Origin: CAYYKK01 sp964467935
Lineage (GTDB): Bacteria; Myxococcota_A; Polyangia; Polyangiales; Polyangiaceae
Reading direction: 5' to 3'
DNA: 13,222 bases
NCBI GenBank assembly: GCA_964467935.1
Contig: CAYYKK010000201.1
Coordinates: 1 to 13,222, forward strand
Shown here: positions 1 through 7,179 of the stretch, in pieces
Layout: each line of letters begins with the position of its first letter
How positions within the stretch are numbered: the stretch's first letter is position 1
The notes under the pieces: generated by a model
What the model saw: the letters and a program-made list of their open reading frames with translations, nothing else
Told to the model about the DNA's origin: nothing
The model's database searches: none
Program-made: the position numbers and the translations under genes

Positions 1-651
1 CGCCGCGACGGACACGAGCGAGCGAGCGAGATCGCCCAGCAACGGGCTCTCCGCGACGGGCCCGAGCCCCGCGCGCGAGCGCGCGGCGGCGATCTCCGAG
101 CGCACGAGCGCCACCACCTCGTCGGGGCCGACGTCGCGCGCCGGGGCGGAGAACTCCTGCGTGAAGAGCAGGTTCTGCGGATCCTTCACGCCGCCGCGCA
201 CGATGCCGATCCCGATCCTCGTGATGTCCTTCGCCATGATGTTCTCGTGGTGATGGGGGCTCGCGAGCAGGCCGTCCTCCGCCGTGTCGACGTCGGGCGC
301 CTCGGCGAGGTTCTCGCGCGCGACCTTGGCGACGTAGCCCGCGCGGTCGAGGCGATCGTCGAGCGACCCGAAGCTCGGCGAGTCGTGGGAGAAGAAGTGC
401 GCGGCGCGCATGTCCTCCGAGTGCGCCCGACCGATGTCGGCGAGCGCCTCGTCGTAGACGAGCGGCGGCAGGCCGGACGCCTTGCGATCGCGGTTGAGCC
501 GCTCGGCCATGCGGTGCTCGAGCGCGAGGATCTCCTCGGTCCCGTGAGGCCCGGGCAGCCCGGCCCCGAAGCGCGACGACCCGCTCGCGCCGCCGCACGC
601 AGAGACCAACACGAGGACGGCGAGGGCCTTGCCGAGAGGATGGGTGCGCAC
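1..651 (-). CDS. CAP/SCP-domain (YkwD-like) lipoprotein, 3' end cut by window
   Basis: The first 217 residues are visible; the frame is open to base 1, so the C-terminus is missing. The GTG at 651 is the only usable start, because an in-frame TAG lies four codons upstream. The N-terminus is a lipoprotein signal with lipobox V-S-A-C (Cys19). Residues about 41-168 form a CAP domain (PF00188 type). Seen motifs are a first helix ending GRAHSEDM (74-81), HFFSH (85-89), REN (112-114), SPHHHEN (131-137) and IGIGIV (146-151). Bacterial CAP proteins are secreted or envelope proteins of mostly unknown biochemical role. After the domain, residues 179-216 resemble the first CAP helix again (see findings), so the full protein may have two CAP-like domains. 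It is divergent from the MepA-like lipoprotein gene across 86 bases. Confidence 0.85.
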   Translation of the reverse strand, partial: MRTHPLGKALAVLVLVSACGGASGSSRFGAGLPGPHGTEEILALEHRMAERLNRDRKASGLPPLVYDEALADIGRAHSEDMRAAHFFSHDSPSFGSLDDRLDRAGYVAKVARENLAEAPDVDTAEDGLLASPHHHENIMAKDITRIGIGIVRGGVKDPQNLLFTQEFSAPARDVGPDEVVALVRSEIAAARSRAGLGPVAESPLLGDLARSLVSVAA

Positions 652-737
652 GAGCGGAGTCTAGCGTCTCGGGCCCCGCGAGCGAGCACCGCCACGGACT
701 TGCGACGATCGCGCCTGGAAAGTAGGGTCGTTCGTCG

Positions 738-1547
738 ATGCCGCACCGAAGCACCCGGACCCTCACCGCGGCGGCGCTGGCTCTCGCGCTCGGAGGCTGC
801 GTGGACGTGCCGAGCCCGCTCGCGCCGCAGCTCCACGGCTCCGTCGGTCTCCCGCATCACGGCGTCGTGACGGGCGCCGTCGCGCTGCCGCGGAAGGGGC
901 CAGGCTACGTCCTCTTCCGGAACGACGACGTCCGCTACGGCGTCCCGGCGCTCGTGAGCACCGTGGCGTACGCGGCGGCCGAGGTGGCGAAGGCGCGCCC
1001 CGGATCGCCGGCGCTCGTCGTCGGCGACCTCGGCCAAGAGCACGGCGGGCCCACCGAGCGTCACCGGTCGCATCGATCGGGCCGCGACGCGGACCTGCTC
1101 TACTTCGTCACGACCCCGGAGGGCGTGCCCGTGCGGTCGCCGGGGTTCATTCGATTCGGCGCCGACGGCCTCGCCGAGCTCGAGGGCAAGAAGAAGTACC
1201 TGCGCCTCGACGTCGCGCGCACGTGGCTGCTCGTCAAAGCGCTCCTCACCGCGCCCGACGCCGACGTGCAATGGCTCTTCGTCTCTCGCCCGATCGAGGG
1301 CCTCCTCACGGAGCACGCGCGCGCTCTCGGCGAGGATCCCGAGCTCGTGTGGTACGCGGAGACGGTGATGCAGCAGCCGAGCGACAGCGCCGTCCACGAC
1401 GACCACATCCACCTCCGCATCGCCTGCTCTCCGGACGACGCCGTCGCGGGCTGCGCGGGCGGGCCGCGCTGGCCGTTCCTGCCCGATCTGCCGGTGCTCG
1501 AGATGACGCAGGACGAAGAGCTCGCGGCGATCCTCGGGCCCGGATGA
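738..1547 (+). CDS. mepA: MepA-type penicillin-insensitive murein endopeptidase lipoprotein
   Basis: The product is 269 aa, close to the family length. It starts at the ATG at 738, followed by a hydrophobic signal and lipobox L-G-G-C (Cys21), so it is a predicted lipoprotein acting in the periplasm. The family cuts D-Ala-meso-DAP (and meso-DAP-meso-DAP) cross-links in peptidoglycan and is a LAS-type zinc peptidase (M74). Zinc and catalytic residues are visible: SHRSGRDAD at 111-119 gives His112 and Asp119 with the seven-residue spacing of E. coli MepA His113/Asp120, and DDHIHLR at 221-227 gives His223 and His225. The early GSVG...TGA segment (34-47) also fits MepA. The stop codon overlaps the start of the DNA methyltransferase (ATGA), so the two are probably co-translated. 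The symbol marks the family; orthology to E. coli mepA is inferred from motifs only. Confidence 0.88.
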   Translation: MPHRSTRTLTAAALALALGGCVDVPSPLAPQLHGSVGLPHHGVVTGAVALPRKGPGYVLFRNDDVRYGVPALVSTVAYAAAEVAKARPGSPALVVGDLGQEHGGPTERHRSHRSGRDADLLYFVTTPEGVPVRSPGFIRFGADGLAELEGKKKYLRLDVARTWLLVKALLTAPDADVQWLFVSRPIEGLLTEHARALGEDPELVWYAETVMQQPSDSAVHDDHIHLRIACSPDDAVAGCAGGPRWPFLPDLPVLEMTQDEELAAILGPG

Positions 1548-2479
1548 GCGCCGCGAGCGAGCGCGCTCCCCGCGTCGGGAGGAACCTGCTCCTGCGCGCC
1601 GACGCGTGCGCCGCGTGCGACCGGCTCGCCGACGACGTGCGCTTCGATCTCGTCTACCTCGATCCGCCCTACGGCGTGGGCACGGTGATGACCGCGCGCA
1701 CGCGCGCCGGCGAGTCCCGCGGACGCAAGCAGAAGCGGAGCGGCCCCTCGGCGTACGTCGACGACGCCGACACCGGCCCGCTCGTCGCGATGATCGCCGC
1801 GTCCGCCAGCGCCATTCGCGAGCGGATGCGCGACGCGGCGACGCTCTACCTGCACCTCGATCATCGCGCCGTCCACGAGGCGAAGGTCGCCGTCGATCGG
1901 GTGTTCGGGCGCGGCGCGTTCCTCGGCGAGATCGTCTGGGTGCCTGGCAACGGCGGACGCGGCGCGGGCCTCTCCGTGACGCACCAGACGATCCTCGTCT
2001 ACGCGCGGAGCCCCGCGGACAAGGCGCGCGTCATCTTCCATTACGAGGATCCGGCGCTCCGAGAGCCTTACGCGGAGACGAGCCTCTCGATGCACTTCTC
2101 TCGCACGGACGAAGAGGGACGGCGCTATCGCGAGCGCACGATCGGCCAGAAGACGTACCGCTATTACGCCGACAAGGGCCGCAGGCTCGGATCGGTGTGG
2201 ACCGACATCCCCGCCATGGTGGCGAACACCCCGCTCCGGCGCGAGGCGACGGGCTACCCGACGCAGAAACCGGAGCGACTGCTCGATCGCATCGTCCGCG
2301 CGTCGAGCGAGCCGGGCGACACGGTCGCCGATCTGATGTGCGGCAGCGGCACCACGCTCGTCGCGGCGGCGAAGCTCGGTCGGCGCTTCGTCGGCGCGGA
2401 CGTGGGGGACCTCGCGATCGAGACGACGCGGGCGCGCCTCGTCGAGCAGGGCATCCCGTTCGAAGAGCCTGGCGACTGA
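1544..2479 (+). CDS. Beta-class site-specific DNA methyltransferase (N6-adenine or N4-cytosine)
   Basis: The product is 311 aa. The chosen start is the ATG at 1544, which overlaps the upstream stop in ATGA; the open frame continues upstream, but that part only shadows the endopeptidase gene. The catalytic motif DPPY lies at 40-43 in YLDPPYGVG. The SAM-binding motif follows at the other end as DLMCGSGTT (263-271), preceded by TQKPERLLDRIV, a typical PF01555 (N6_N4_Mtase) signature. The order DPPY, then target-recognition region, then SAM motif defines the beta group. There is no C-terminal extension like that of CcrM. The target sequence and the modified base cannot be read from the sequence. 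No restriction endonuclease is adjacent, so it looks like a solitary methylase. Its tight coupling to a peptidoglycan hydrolase gene is unexpected. Confidence 0.9.
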   Translation: MSAASERAPRVGRNLLLRADACAACDRLADDVRFDLVYLDPPYGVGTVMTARTRAGESRGRKQKRSGPSAYVDDADTGPLVAMIAASASAIRERMRDAATLYLHLDHRAVHEAKVAVDRVFGRGAFLGEIVWVPGNGGRGAGLSVTHQTILVYARSPADKARVIFHYEDPALREPYAETSLSMHFSRTDEEGRRYRERTIGQKTYRYYADKGRRLGSVWTDIPAMVANTPLRREATGYPTQKPERLLDRIVRASSEPGDTVADLMCGSGTTLVAAAKLGRRFVGADVGDLAIETTRARLVEQGIPFEEPGD

Positions 2480-2555
2480 GCCGCGCCCGGACGCGGAGCG
2501 TCGGCGGCGCGAGGAAACTTGGCCCGCGCGCGTCCTCGCCAGGACCATCGCGCCC

Positions 2556-3749
2556 GTGAGCCTCCGGATCCCGCCTCCCCTTCGCGTCACGCTCGCGCTC
2601 TGGGGCGCCGCCCTCGCCGCGCGCTTCCTCCTCGGCTGCTCGGATCCCGCCGCGGCGTCGACGTCGACCGCGACTGCGACGCACGCCGCGGCGAGCGCGA
2701 CCTCGCCGAAGGCCGCCGCGAGCGCGACGATGGACGCATCGGCGAACGCGACGGGCACGGCGGCGGCGAGCGCGAGCGCCGGCGCGACGCCCGCGGGATC
2801 GGCGGCGATCCCCCCGAGCGCCGCACCCGATGGAAGCCCGATGGTGACGTTGAGCGCGGTCGGCGACTGCACGCTCGGCGATCCGGCGGGCAGCGAGCTC
2901 GCGCCCGGCAGCTTCCACCAGGTCTTCGACGAGCACGGAAAGGACTTCGCGCGCCCCTTCGCCGGCGTCGTATCCGAGCTCTCGAAGGACGATCTCACGA
3001 TCGCGAACCTCGAGACGACCCTCGGGAGCGAGCCGCAGCGGACCGACGTTCCCTTCGCGTTCCGCGGTCGCCCCGAGTTCGCGCAGATGCTGGTGAAGGG
3101 CAGCGTCGAGCTCGTGAACGTCGCGAACAACCACTCGAACGACTGCGGCCCGAAGGGCGTCAAGGCGACGCTCGCGGCGCTCGACGCGGCGCACGTCGCG
3201 TACTTCGGCCTCGGGCACGTCGACGAGCGCACCATCCACGGCATCCAGGTGGTGAACCTCGGCTACACCGGCGGTCGGCAGGAGATCGAGCCCGACGTGG
3301 TGAAGGACATCCGGGCGCACAAGCGCCCCGACAACCTCGTCATCGTCACCTTCCACTGGGGCATCGAGGGGGAGCACGCCTCGAACTCGGTGCAGCTGCA
3401 CCTCGGACACGCGTCGATCGACGCCGGCGCGGATCTCGTGTTGGGTCACCACCCGCACGTGCTCCAGGGCATCGAGACCTACCGCGGCAAGAAGATCGTC
3501 TACAGCCTGGGCAACTTCGTCTTCGGAGGCAACGCGCGCCCGGCCGAGCTCGACTCGATGATCTACCGAGCCCGCTTCGTCCTCCGCGACGGCCACGTGG
3601 AGCCGCTCGACGATCGCATCATCCCGGTGTCGATCTCCGCGAACCACGTGCAGAACGACTTCGCGCCGGTGCTGCTCGAGGGCCCCGAGGCCGAGCGCGT
3701 CTCGAAGGCCGTCGACGACTACTCGAAGGCCCTCGCGAAGAAGCCTTAG
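2556..3749 (+). CDS. CapA-family (poly-gamma-glutamate synthesis-type) lipoprotein
   Basis: The product is 397 aa, starting at GTG 2556. A hydrophobic segment with lipobox L-L-G-C (Cys28) predicts a lipoprotein, although an Arg at position 23 inside the hydrophobic stretch is unusual. Residues 29-95 are an Ala/Ser/Thr-rich linker. The rest is a PGA_cap domain (PF09587), a metallophosphatase fold, with all hallmark motifs: AVGDCTLGD (101-109), NLETTL (151-156), ANNHSND (190-196), FHWGIEGEH (266-274) and GHHPHVLQ (297-304), followed by GKKIVYSLGNFVF. CapA of Bacillus is needed for polyglutamate capsule; most other members have no defined substrate, and no capB/capC partner is seen here. It lies 76 bases after the methyltransferase on the same strand and probably belongs to the same transcript. 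Its TAG stop abuts the stop of the convergent kinase gene. Confidence 0.9.
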   Translation: MSLRIPPPLRVTLALWGAALAARFLLGCSDPAAASTSTATATHAAASATSPKAAASATMDASANATGTAAASASAGATPAGSAAIPPSAAPDGSPMVTLSAVGDCTLGDPAGSELAPGSFHQVFDEHGKDFARPFAGVVSELSKDDLTIANLETTLGSEPQRTDVPFAFRGRPEFAQMLVKGSVELVNVANNHSNDCGPKGVKATLAALDAAHVAYFGLGHVDERTIHGIQVVNLGYTGGRQEIEPDVVKDIRAHKRPDNLVIVTFHWGIEGEHASNSVQLHLGHASIDAGADLVLGHHPHVLQGIETYRGKKIVYSLGNFVFGGNARPAELDSMIYRARFVLRDGHVEPLDDRIIPVSISANHVQNDFAPVLLEGPEAERVSKAVDDYSKALAKKP

Positions 3750-4781
3750 CTAGCTCCTCCGGAGCGCGCGCCCGAGGAGGGCCTCGAGCTCGCGCATCTC
3801 GTCGTCGCCGCGGAGGCGCGCGAACGCGGCGAAGACCTTGTCGAGCGTGGGCTCGACGAAGGGCAGGTAGTCCGGGTTCTTCTTCACGCGATCGATGAAG
3901 ACGAACCGGCCCGCGTCCTTCAGCTTCCGCTGCACCGTCACGAGATCGAACTCGAGCCCGACGCGCGCGCGCTCCGCTTCGATGCCGCGCGCCCGGACGA
4001 ACTCGTCGAGGCGCGCCTCGATGAACTCGCGCGTGAACGACTGGTAGCTGTCGCCGAGGAGGGCGACGAGATCGTAGACCTGCGGCCCGAGGAGCGCGTC
4101 CTGGAAGTCGATCCACACGATCTCTCTCCCCTCGCTCCCGGGCGCGATCATGAGGTTGCGGCTCTGGTAGTCGCGGTGCACGAACGAGCGTGGCAGCGCG
4201 GCGATGCGGCGCGCGAGGTTCTCGGCGATCTCGTCGAAGCGCGCGCGCGCGGGAGCGGGGAGCTCGAGCCCGCGCGCGTCGAGCCCCCACTCGCGGAAGT
4301 GGTCGAGCTCCCATCGCAGGAGCTTCTCGTCGAAGGCGCGGGTCCGTACGACGCTCTCGTCCGGGAGCGGCTCGAGCCCCCGCTGCGCGCGTGCGAGATC
4401 GGTGACCGCCGTTCGATACACCTCTTCTCGTCGATCCGGCCGGGCGTCGATGAACGCCGCGAGCGTCTCGTCGCCCAGATCCTCGAGCGCGAGCAGCCCC
4501 TCCTCGCAGGCCTCGGCGAGCACGTTCGGCACCCGCACCCCGGCGTGGGCGAGCAGCTCGCGCACCTCGAGGAACGGCCATCGCGCGCGGGCCTCGCCGC
4601 TCGTCACCTCCTCCGGCTTCGAGTCGGGCACGAACATCACGACGATCGACCGGTCGCCTCGGCGCACGCGGTGGTAGCTGCGGGTCGACGCGCCACCGGG
4701 CATGCGCATCGAGGCGGTCGGTGGTCCGCCGAGAACGCGCTCGGAGAAGCGCGCAAGCCCTTCGTCGGTGAGGCTGAGCAT
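3750..4781 (-). CDS. AmgK-like sugar kinase (aminoglycoside phosphotransferase fold)
   Basis: The product is 343 aa from the ATG at 4781, which is preceded closely by a purine-rich AAGGGGGAAGGG ribosome binding site. It is an APH-family (PF01636) protein. The nucleotide-binding region has GGASTRSYHRV (29-39). The catalytic loop is HRDYQSRNLM (202-211; base Asp204, Asn209), and the metal-binding segment is IDFQDALLGPQVYDL (Asp225). The HRDYxSRNLM plus DFQDALxGPxxYDL pair is characteristic of AmgK, the anomeric MurNAc/GlcNAc kinase of cell-wall recycling in Pseudomonas. I infer a similar amino-sugar kinase rather than drug resistance. The usual partner MurU, a nucleotidyltransferase, is not next to it. 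It is convergent with the CapA gene with no intergenic bases and divergent from the GNAT gene across 83 bases. Confidence 0.82.
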   Translation of the reverse strand: MLSLTDEGLARFSERVLGGPPTASMRMPGGASTRSYHRVRRGDRSIVVMFVPDSKPEEVTSGEARARWPFLEVRELLAHAGVRVPNVLAEACEEGLLALEDLGDETLAAFIDARPDRREEVYRTAVTDLARAQRGLEPLPDESVVRTRAFDEKLLRWELDHFREWGLDARGLELPAPARARFDEIAENLARRIAALPRSFVHRDYQSRNLMIAPGSEGREIVWIDFQDALLGPQVYDLVALLGDSYQSFTREFIEARLDEFVRARGIEAERARVGLEFDLVTVQRKLKDAGRFVFIDRVKKNPDYLPFVEPTLDKVFAAFARLRGDDEMRELEALLGRALRRS

Positions 4782-4864
4782 CCCTTCCCCCTTACCGCCT
4801 CCCGCGCCGACGAGACCAGTTTGATGGTGCGGGGCGCCCCCCGTCCCCAGCTATCCTCGGCCTC

Positions 4865-5488
4865 GTGATCCCGGAGCTGCTCCCGCTGCCCACGCGCATC
4901 GCGACCGCGCGGCTCACGCTCCGCCCGTGGCGCCGCGGCGACGGGCGAGCCCTCTTCGAGGCGATCGACGAAGACCGCGCTCACCTGTCGCGGTGGCTGC
5001 CCTGGGTCGCGACGCACACCTCCCCCGTCGACAGCGAGGTCCACGCGCGCAAGGCCCTCGGCTGGTGGATCCTGCGTGACGATCTGCGCCTCGTCCTCGA
5101 GAGCGCGGAAGGGCGGCTGCTCGGAGGCACGGGCCTGCACCACCTCGACTGGGCCGCGCGCTCGTTCGAGATCGGCTACTGGATCCGAAAGAGCGCCGAG
5201 GGGAACGGCTTCGTGACCGAGGCGGTCGAGCTGCTCGCGGCGCTCGCGTTCGATCGACTCGACGCGGCGCGCGTGAAGCTCCATTGCCAGGCTGCGAACG
5301 AGCGCAGCGCCGCCGTCCCGCGGCGCCTCGGCTTCGCGGAGGAGGCGACGACGGAGCCGGACCGGAGGAGCACCACGGGCGAGCTCATCGAGCTCCTCTG
5401 GTTCTCGCTCGACCGCGACGCTTTCTTCGCCTCGCCTTGGGCAGGGCGCGCGCTCGATTGCGTACGACGTGCGGACGAAGACGGCTGA
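4865..5488 (+). CDS. GNAT acetyltransferase, RimJ/RimL type
   Basis: The product is 207 aa, starting at GTG 4865, the only credible start near the conserved N-terminus. The beginning TARLTLRPWRRGD (14-26) and the following DxRxHLSRWLPW segment are typical of the RimJ/RimL/YdaF-like branch (PF13302), whose members acetylate N-termini of ribosomal or other proteins or small amines. The acetyl-CoA pyrophosphate loop is the segment IGYWIRKSAEGNGFVTEAV (103-121), with the glycines of the QxxGxG motif present but the first position changed. A NERSAAVPRRLGF motif follows, as expected for the last core helix. The substrate is unknown. It is divergent from the kinase and is followed after 26 bases by the small zinc-ribbon-like gene, so the two may share a transcript. 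Confidence 0.85.
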   Translation: MIPELLPLPTRIATARLTLRPWRRGDGRALFEAIDEDRAHLSRWLPWVATHTSPVDSEVHARKALGWWILRDDLRLVLESAEGRLLGGTGLHHLDWAARSFEIGYWIRKSAEGNGFVTEAVELLAALAFDRLDAARVKLHCQAANERSAAVPRRLGFAEEATTEPDRRSTTGELIELLWFSLDRDAFFASPWAGRALDCVRRADEDG

Positions 5489-5514
5489 GGGTATCGTCCG
5501 AGGCGAGAGGCGCG

Positions 5515-5865
5515 ATGAATCAAGGATGGGGACCTCCCCCCGGCGGGCCTTCCCCGAACGGGCCCTCCGGGAGCGGCACGGGCTTTCCGAACACGAACCA
5601 GGCGGCGGGCGGATGGGGCTACGCGCCGACGACGTCGGCCTACGGCATCGCGCCCGTGCCCGAGGACATGAACGGCATCTGCCAATGCCACTTCTGCGCG
5701 CACACCGGCCTGCCGAAGCGTGAGCGGCAGATCTCCGAGAAGGGGATCCTCATCGCCGTCGTCCTCGGGGTGCTCTGCTTCCCGCTCGCGCTGATTCCGT
5801 TGCTCACGATGAAGGACGAGAAGCTCTCGTGCGCCCGCTGCGGCGCGATGTTCGGCAACCACTGA
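5515..5865 (+). CDS. Small Pro/Gly-rich protein with LITAF-like zinc ribbon and hydrophobic insert
   Basis: The product is 116 aa from the ATG at 5515, preceded by a GAGAGG ribosome binding site; the longer open frame upstream only shadows the GNAT gene. Residues 1-50 are low complexity, rich in Gly, Pro, Asn and Ser (for example QGWGPPPGGPSP). Then comes CQCHFC (56-61), a basic stretch, a 22-residue hydrophobic segment (78-99, ILIAVVLGVLCFPLALIPLL), and SCARCGAMFG (105-114). Two CxxC knuckles separated by a hydrophobic helix, behind a Pro/Gly-rich tail, is the layout of the LITAF/SIMPLE domain (PF10601), a monotopic membrane zinc ribbon known mainly from eukaryotes. This assignment rests on layout only. 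Alternatives are a one-pass membrane protein with an unrelated zinc ribbon. No signal peptide is seen. Confidence 0.72.
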   Translation: MNQGWGPPPGGPSPNGPSGSGTGFPNTNQAAGGWGYAPTTSAYGIAPVPEDMNGICQCHFCAHTGLPKRERQISEKGILIAVVLGVLCFPLALIPLLTMKDEKLSCARCGAMFGNH

Positions 5866-5908
5866 CGTTCGACGGGAATCGACCGCCACGCGCACGCGTA
5901 CGGGTCGG

Positions 5909-7147
5909 ATGCCCTCCGTCTCGCGCCGACAGCTCCTCGCGTGGGGAGCGCTCGCAGCAAGCGAAGTCGGGTGCGACGACCCGCTGCGGCGCGGCTCTTC
6001 TTCGAGCGCGACGGCGACGGCCCCGTCGAGCGCCCTCCTGCCGGAGGCGATGACGAGCGCGGCGTCCACGCCTCCGCCTGCCGTTCCTCCCGCGGGCATC
6101 GCTCTCTTTCGTGCGTTTCCGAAGCTCGAGCGCGCCGTCCCGCGCGCCGCGCTCGGCGCGTTTCCGACGCCGATCCTCCGCGCCGAGGGCCTCGCGACCC
6201 GCGTCGGCGCGAGCGACCTCTGGGTGAAGCGCGACGACGAGACGAGCCCCGTCTACGGCGGCGGGAAGGTTCGCAAGCTCGAGCTCTTCTTCGGTGAAGC
6301 CCTCGCCAAGGGTCATCGCAGCGTCGTGACGTTCGGCGGCGCGGGCTCGAACCAGGCCGTGGCGACCGCGCTGCTCGGTCGATCCCTCGGGCTCGACGTG
6401 ACCGTGTGCCTCGCGCCTCAACCGGCCGGAGAGACCGTGCGCGCGAACCTCCGGATTCTCTGCCAATCGGGCGCGACGGTCCGCGCCTTCGACAGCGTCT
6501 CGACGGCCGAGCGCGCGATCGCCGCCCATCCCGACGGCGCCTACGTGATCCCGATGGGGGGCACCTCGGCGCTCGGGAACCTGGGCTTCGTGAGCGCCGG
6601 CCTCGAGCTCGCGGAGCAAATCGCGGCGTCCGCCCTGCCGGCGCCGACGCGGATCTACGCGGCCCTCGGCAGCGGCGGCTCGGCCCTCGGCCTCGCGATC
6701 GGCCTCTGCGTCGCGGGCATTCGCAGCGAGGTCGTCGCCGTCCGCGCCTCCAACCCCACGACGGTCACGCGCGCCACGTTGTCGAGGATGCTCGAGGAGA
6801 CGGCGTCGTTCGCGGCGACGCTCGGCGCCGAGCTCCCGAAGACGATCGACGCGCTCGCGATCCGCATCGAGGGTCGATTCGTCGGTCGCGGCTATGGCTA
6901 TGCGACGCGCGAGGGCGCGGCCGCGCGGGCGCTCGCGCGCGCGACCGAGCCCTTCCCGATCGAGCCGGTGTACACCGCGAAGGCGCTCGCCGCGCTCGTC
7001 GCGGACGCGAAGAAGGACGGGCCCGTCCTCTTCTGGGCGAGCGCGGGCGCGAGCCCGATCCCCGACGCCGACGAGGCGCCGCTCGATCGCTTGCCCGCCG
7101 CCCTCCGGCGTCTCGCGTCCGCCCCCGACCCGCCCGCGCCGCCTTGA
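5909..7147 (+). CDS. Exported PLP-dependent enzyme, ACC deaminase/D-cysteine desulfhydrase family
   Basis: The product is 412 aa, longer than the usual 330-340 because of an N-terminal signal and linker. The start SRRQLLAWGALAASEVGC (5-22) has a twin-arginine motif followed by a hydrophobic stretch and a possible, non-canonical, lipobox cysteine (Cys22). A Ser/Ala/Pro linker runs to about residue 63. The fold-type II PLP domain follows: LWVKRDDE (104-111), the Schiff-base lysine in GGGKVRKLE (Lys120), GGAGSNQA (143-150), the phosphate-binding ALGSGGSALGL, GYGYATREG and PVYT. Family members deaminate ACC or release sulfide from D-cysteine. Several motifs depart from the family (GGNK to GGGK, SNH to SNQ, HTGG to ASAG), so the reaction is uncertain. 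Pre-folded export with bound cofactor via Tat would make sense. The next gene begins 32 bases downstream, or overlaps if a TTG start is used. Confidence 0.85.
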   Translation: MPSVSRRQLLAWGALAASEVGCDDPLRRGSSSSATATAPSSALLPEAMTSAASTPPPAVPPAGIALFRAFPKLERAVPRAALGAFPTPILRAEGLATRVGASDLWVKRDDETSPVYGGGKVRKLELFFGEALAKGHRSVVTFGGAGSNQAVATALLGRSLGLDVTVCLAPQPAGETVRANLRILCQSGATVRAFDSVSTAERAIAAHPDGAYVIPMGGTSALGNLGFVSAGLELAEQIAASALPAPTRIYAALGSGGSALGLAIGLCVAGIRSEVVAVRASNPTTVTRATLSRMLEETASFAATLGAELPKTIDALAIRIEGRFVGRGYGYATREGAAARALARATEPFPIEPVYTAKALAALVADAKKDGPVLFWASAGASPIPDADEAPLDRLPAALRRLASAPDPPAPP

Positions 7148-7179
7148 CACCGGTCACGAAGAAGACGATCGGTGCCCGC

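Noticed and set aside
15..30. Four tandem CGAG units inside the CAP gene as a phase-variation tract
   Set aside because: Only four copies, and the same unit recurs by chance elsewhere in this GC-rich sequence; too short to argue for slippage.
700..728. Promoter-like TTGCGA, 17 bases, TAGGGT before the endopeptidase gene
   Set aside because: The -10 box is a weak match and would place transcription start almost at the ATG; not strong enough to annotate.
1100..3244. 714-codon minus-strand open frame opposite the endopeptidase, methyltransferase and CapA genes
   Set aside because: It is Arg/Ala/Asp-rich with no recognisable domain and lies opposite three clear genes; long antisense frames are expected at this GC content.
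3750..4781. Aminoglycoside resistance gene
   Set aside because: The fold is shared, but the HRDYxSRNLM and DFQDALxGP motifs point to the AmgK-like sugar kinase group; nothing suggests a mobile or resistance context.
5804..7150. 448-codon minus-strand open frame opposite the PLP enzyme gene
   Set aside because: Arg-rich composition with no motifs, and the plus strand encodes an unmistakable PLP domain; it is a GC shadow.
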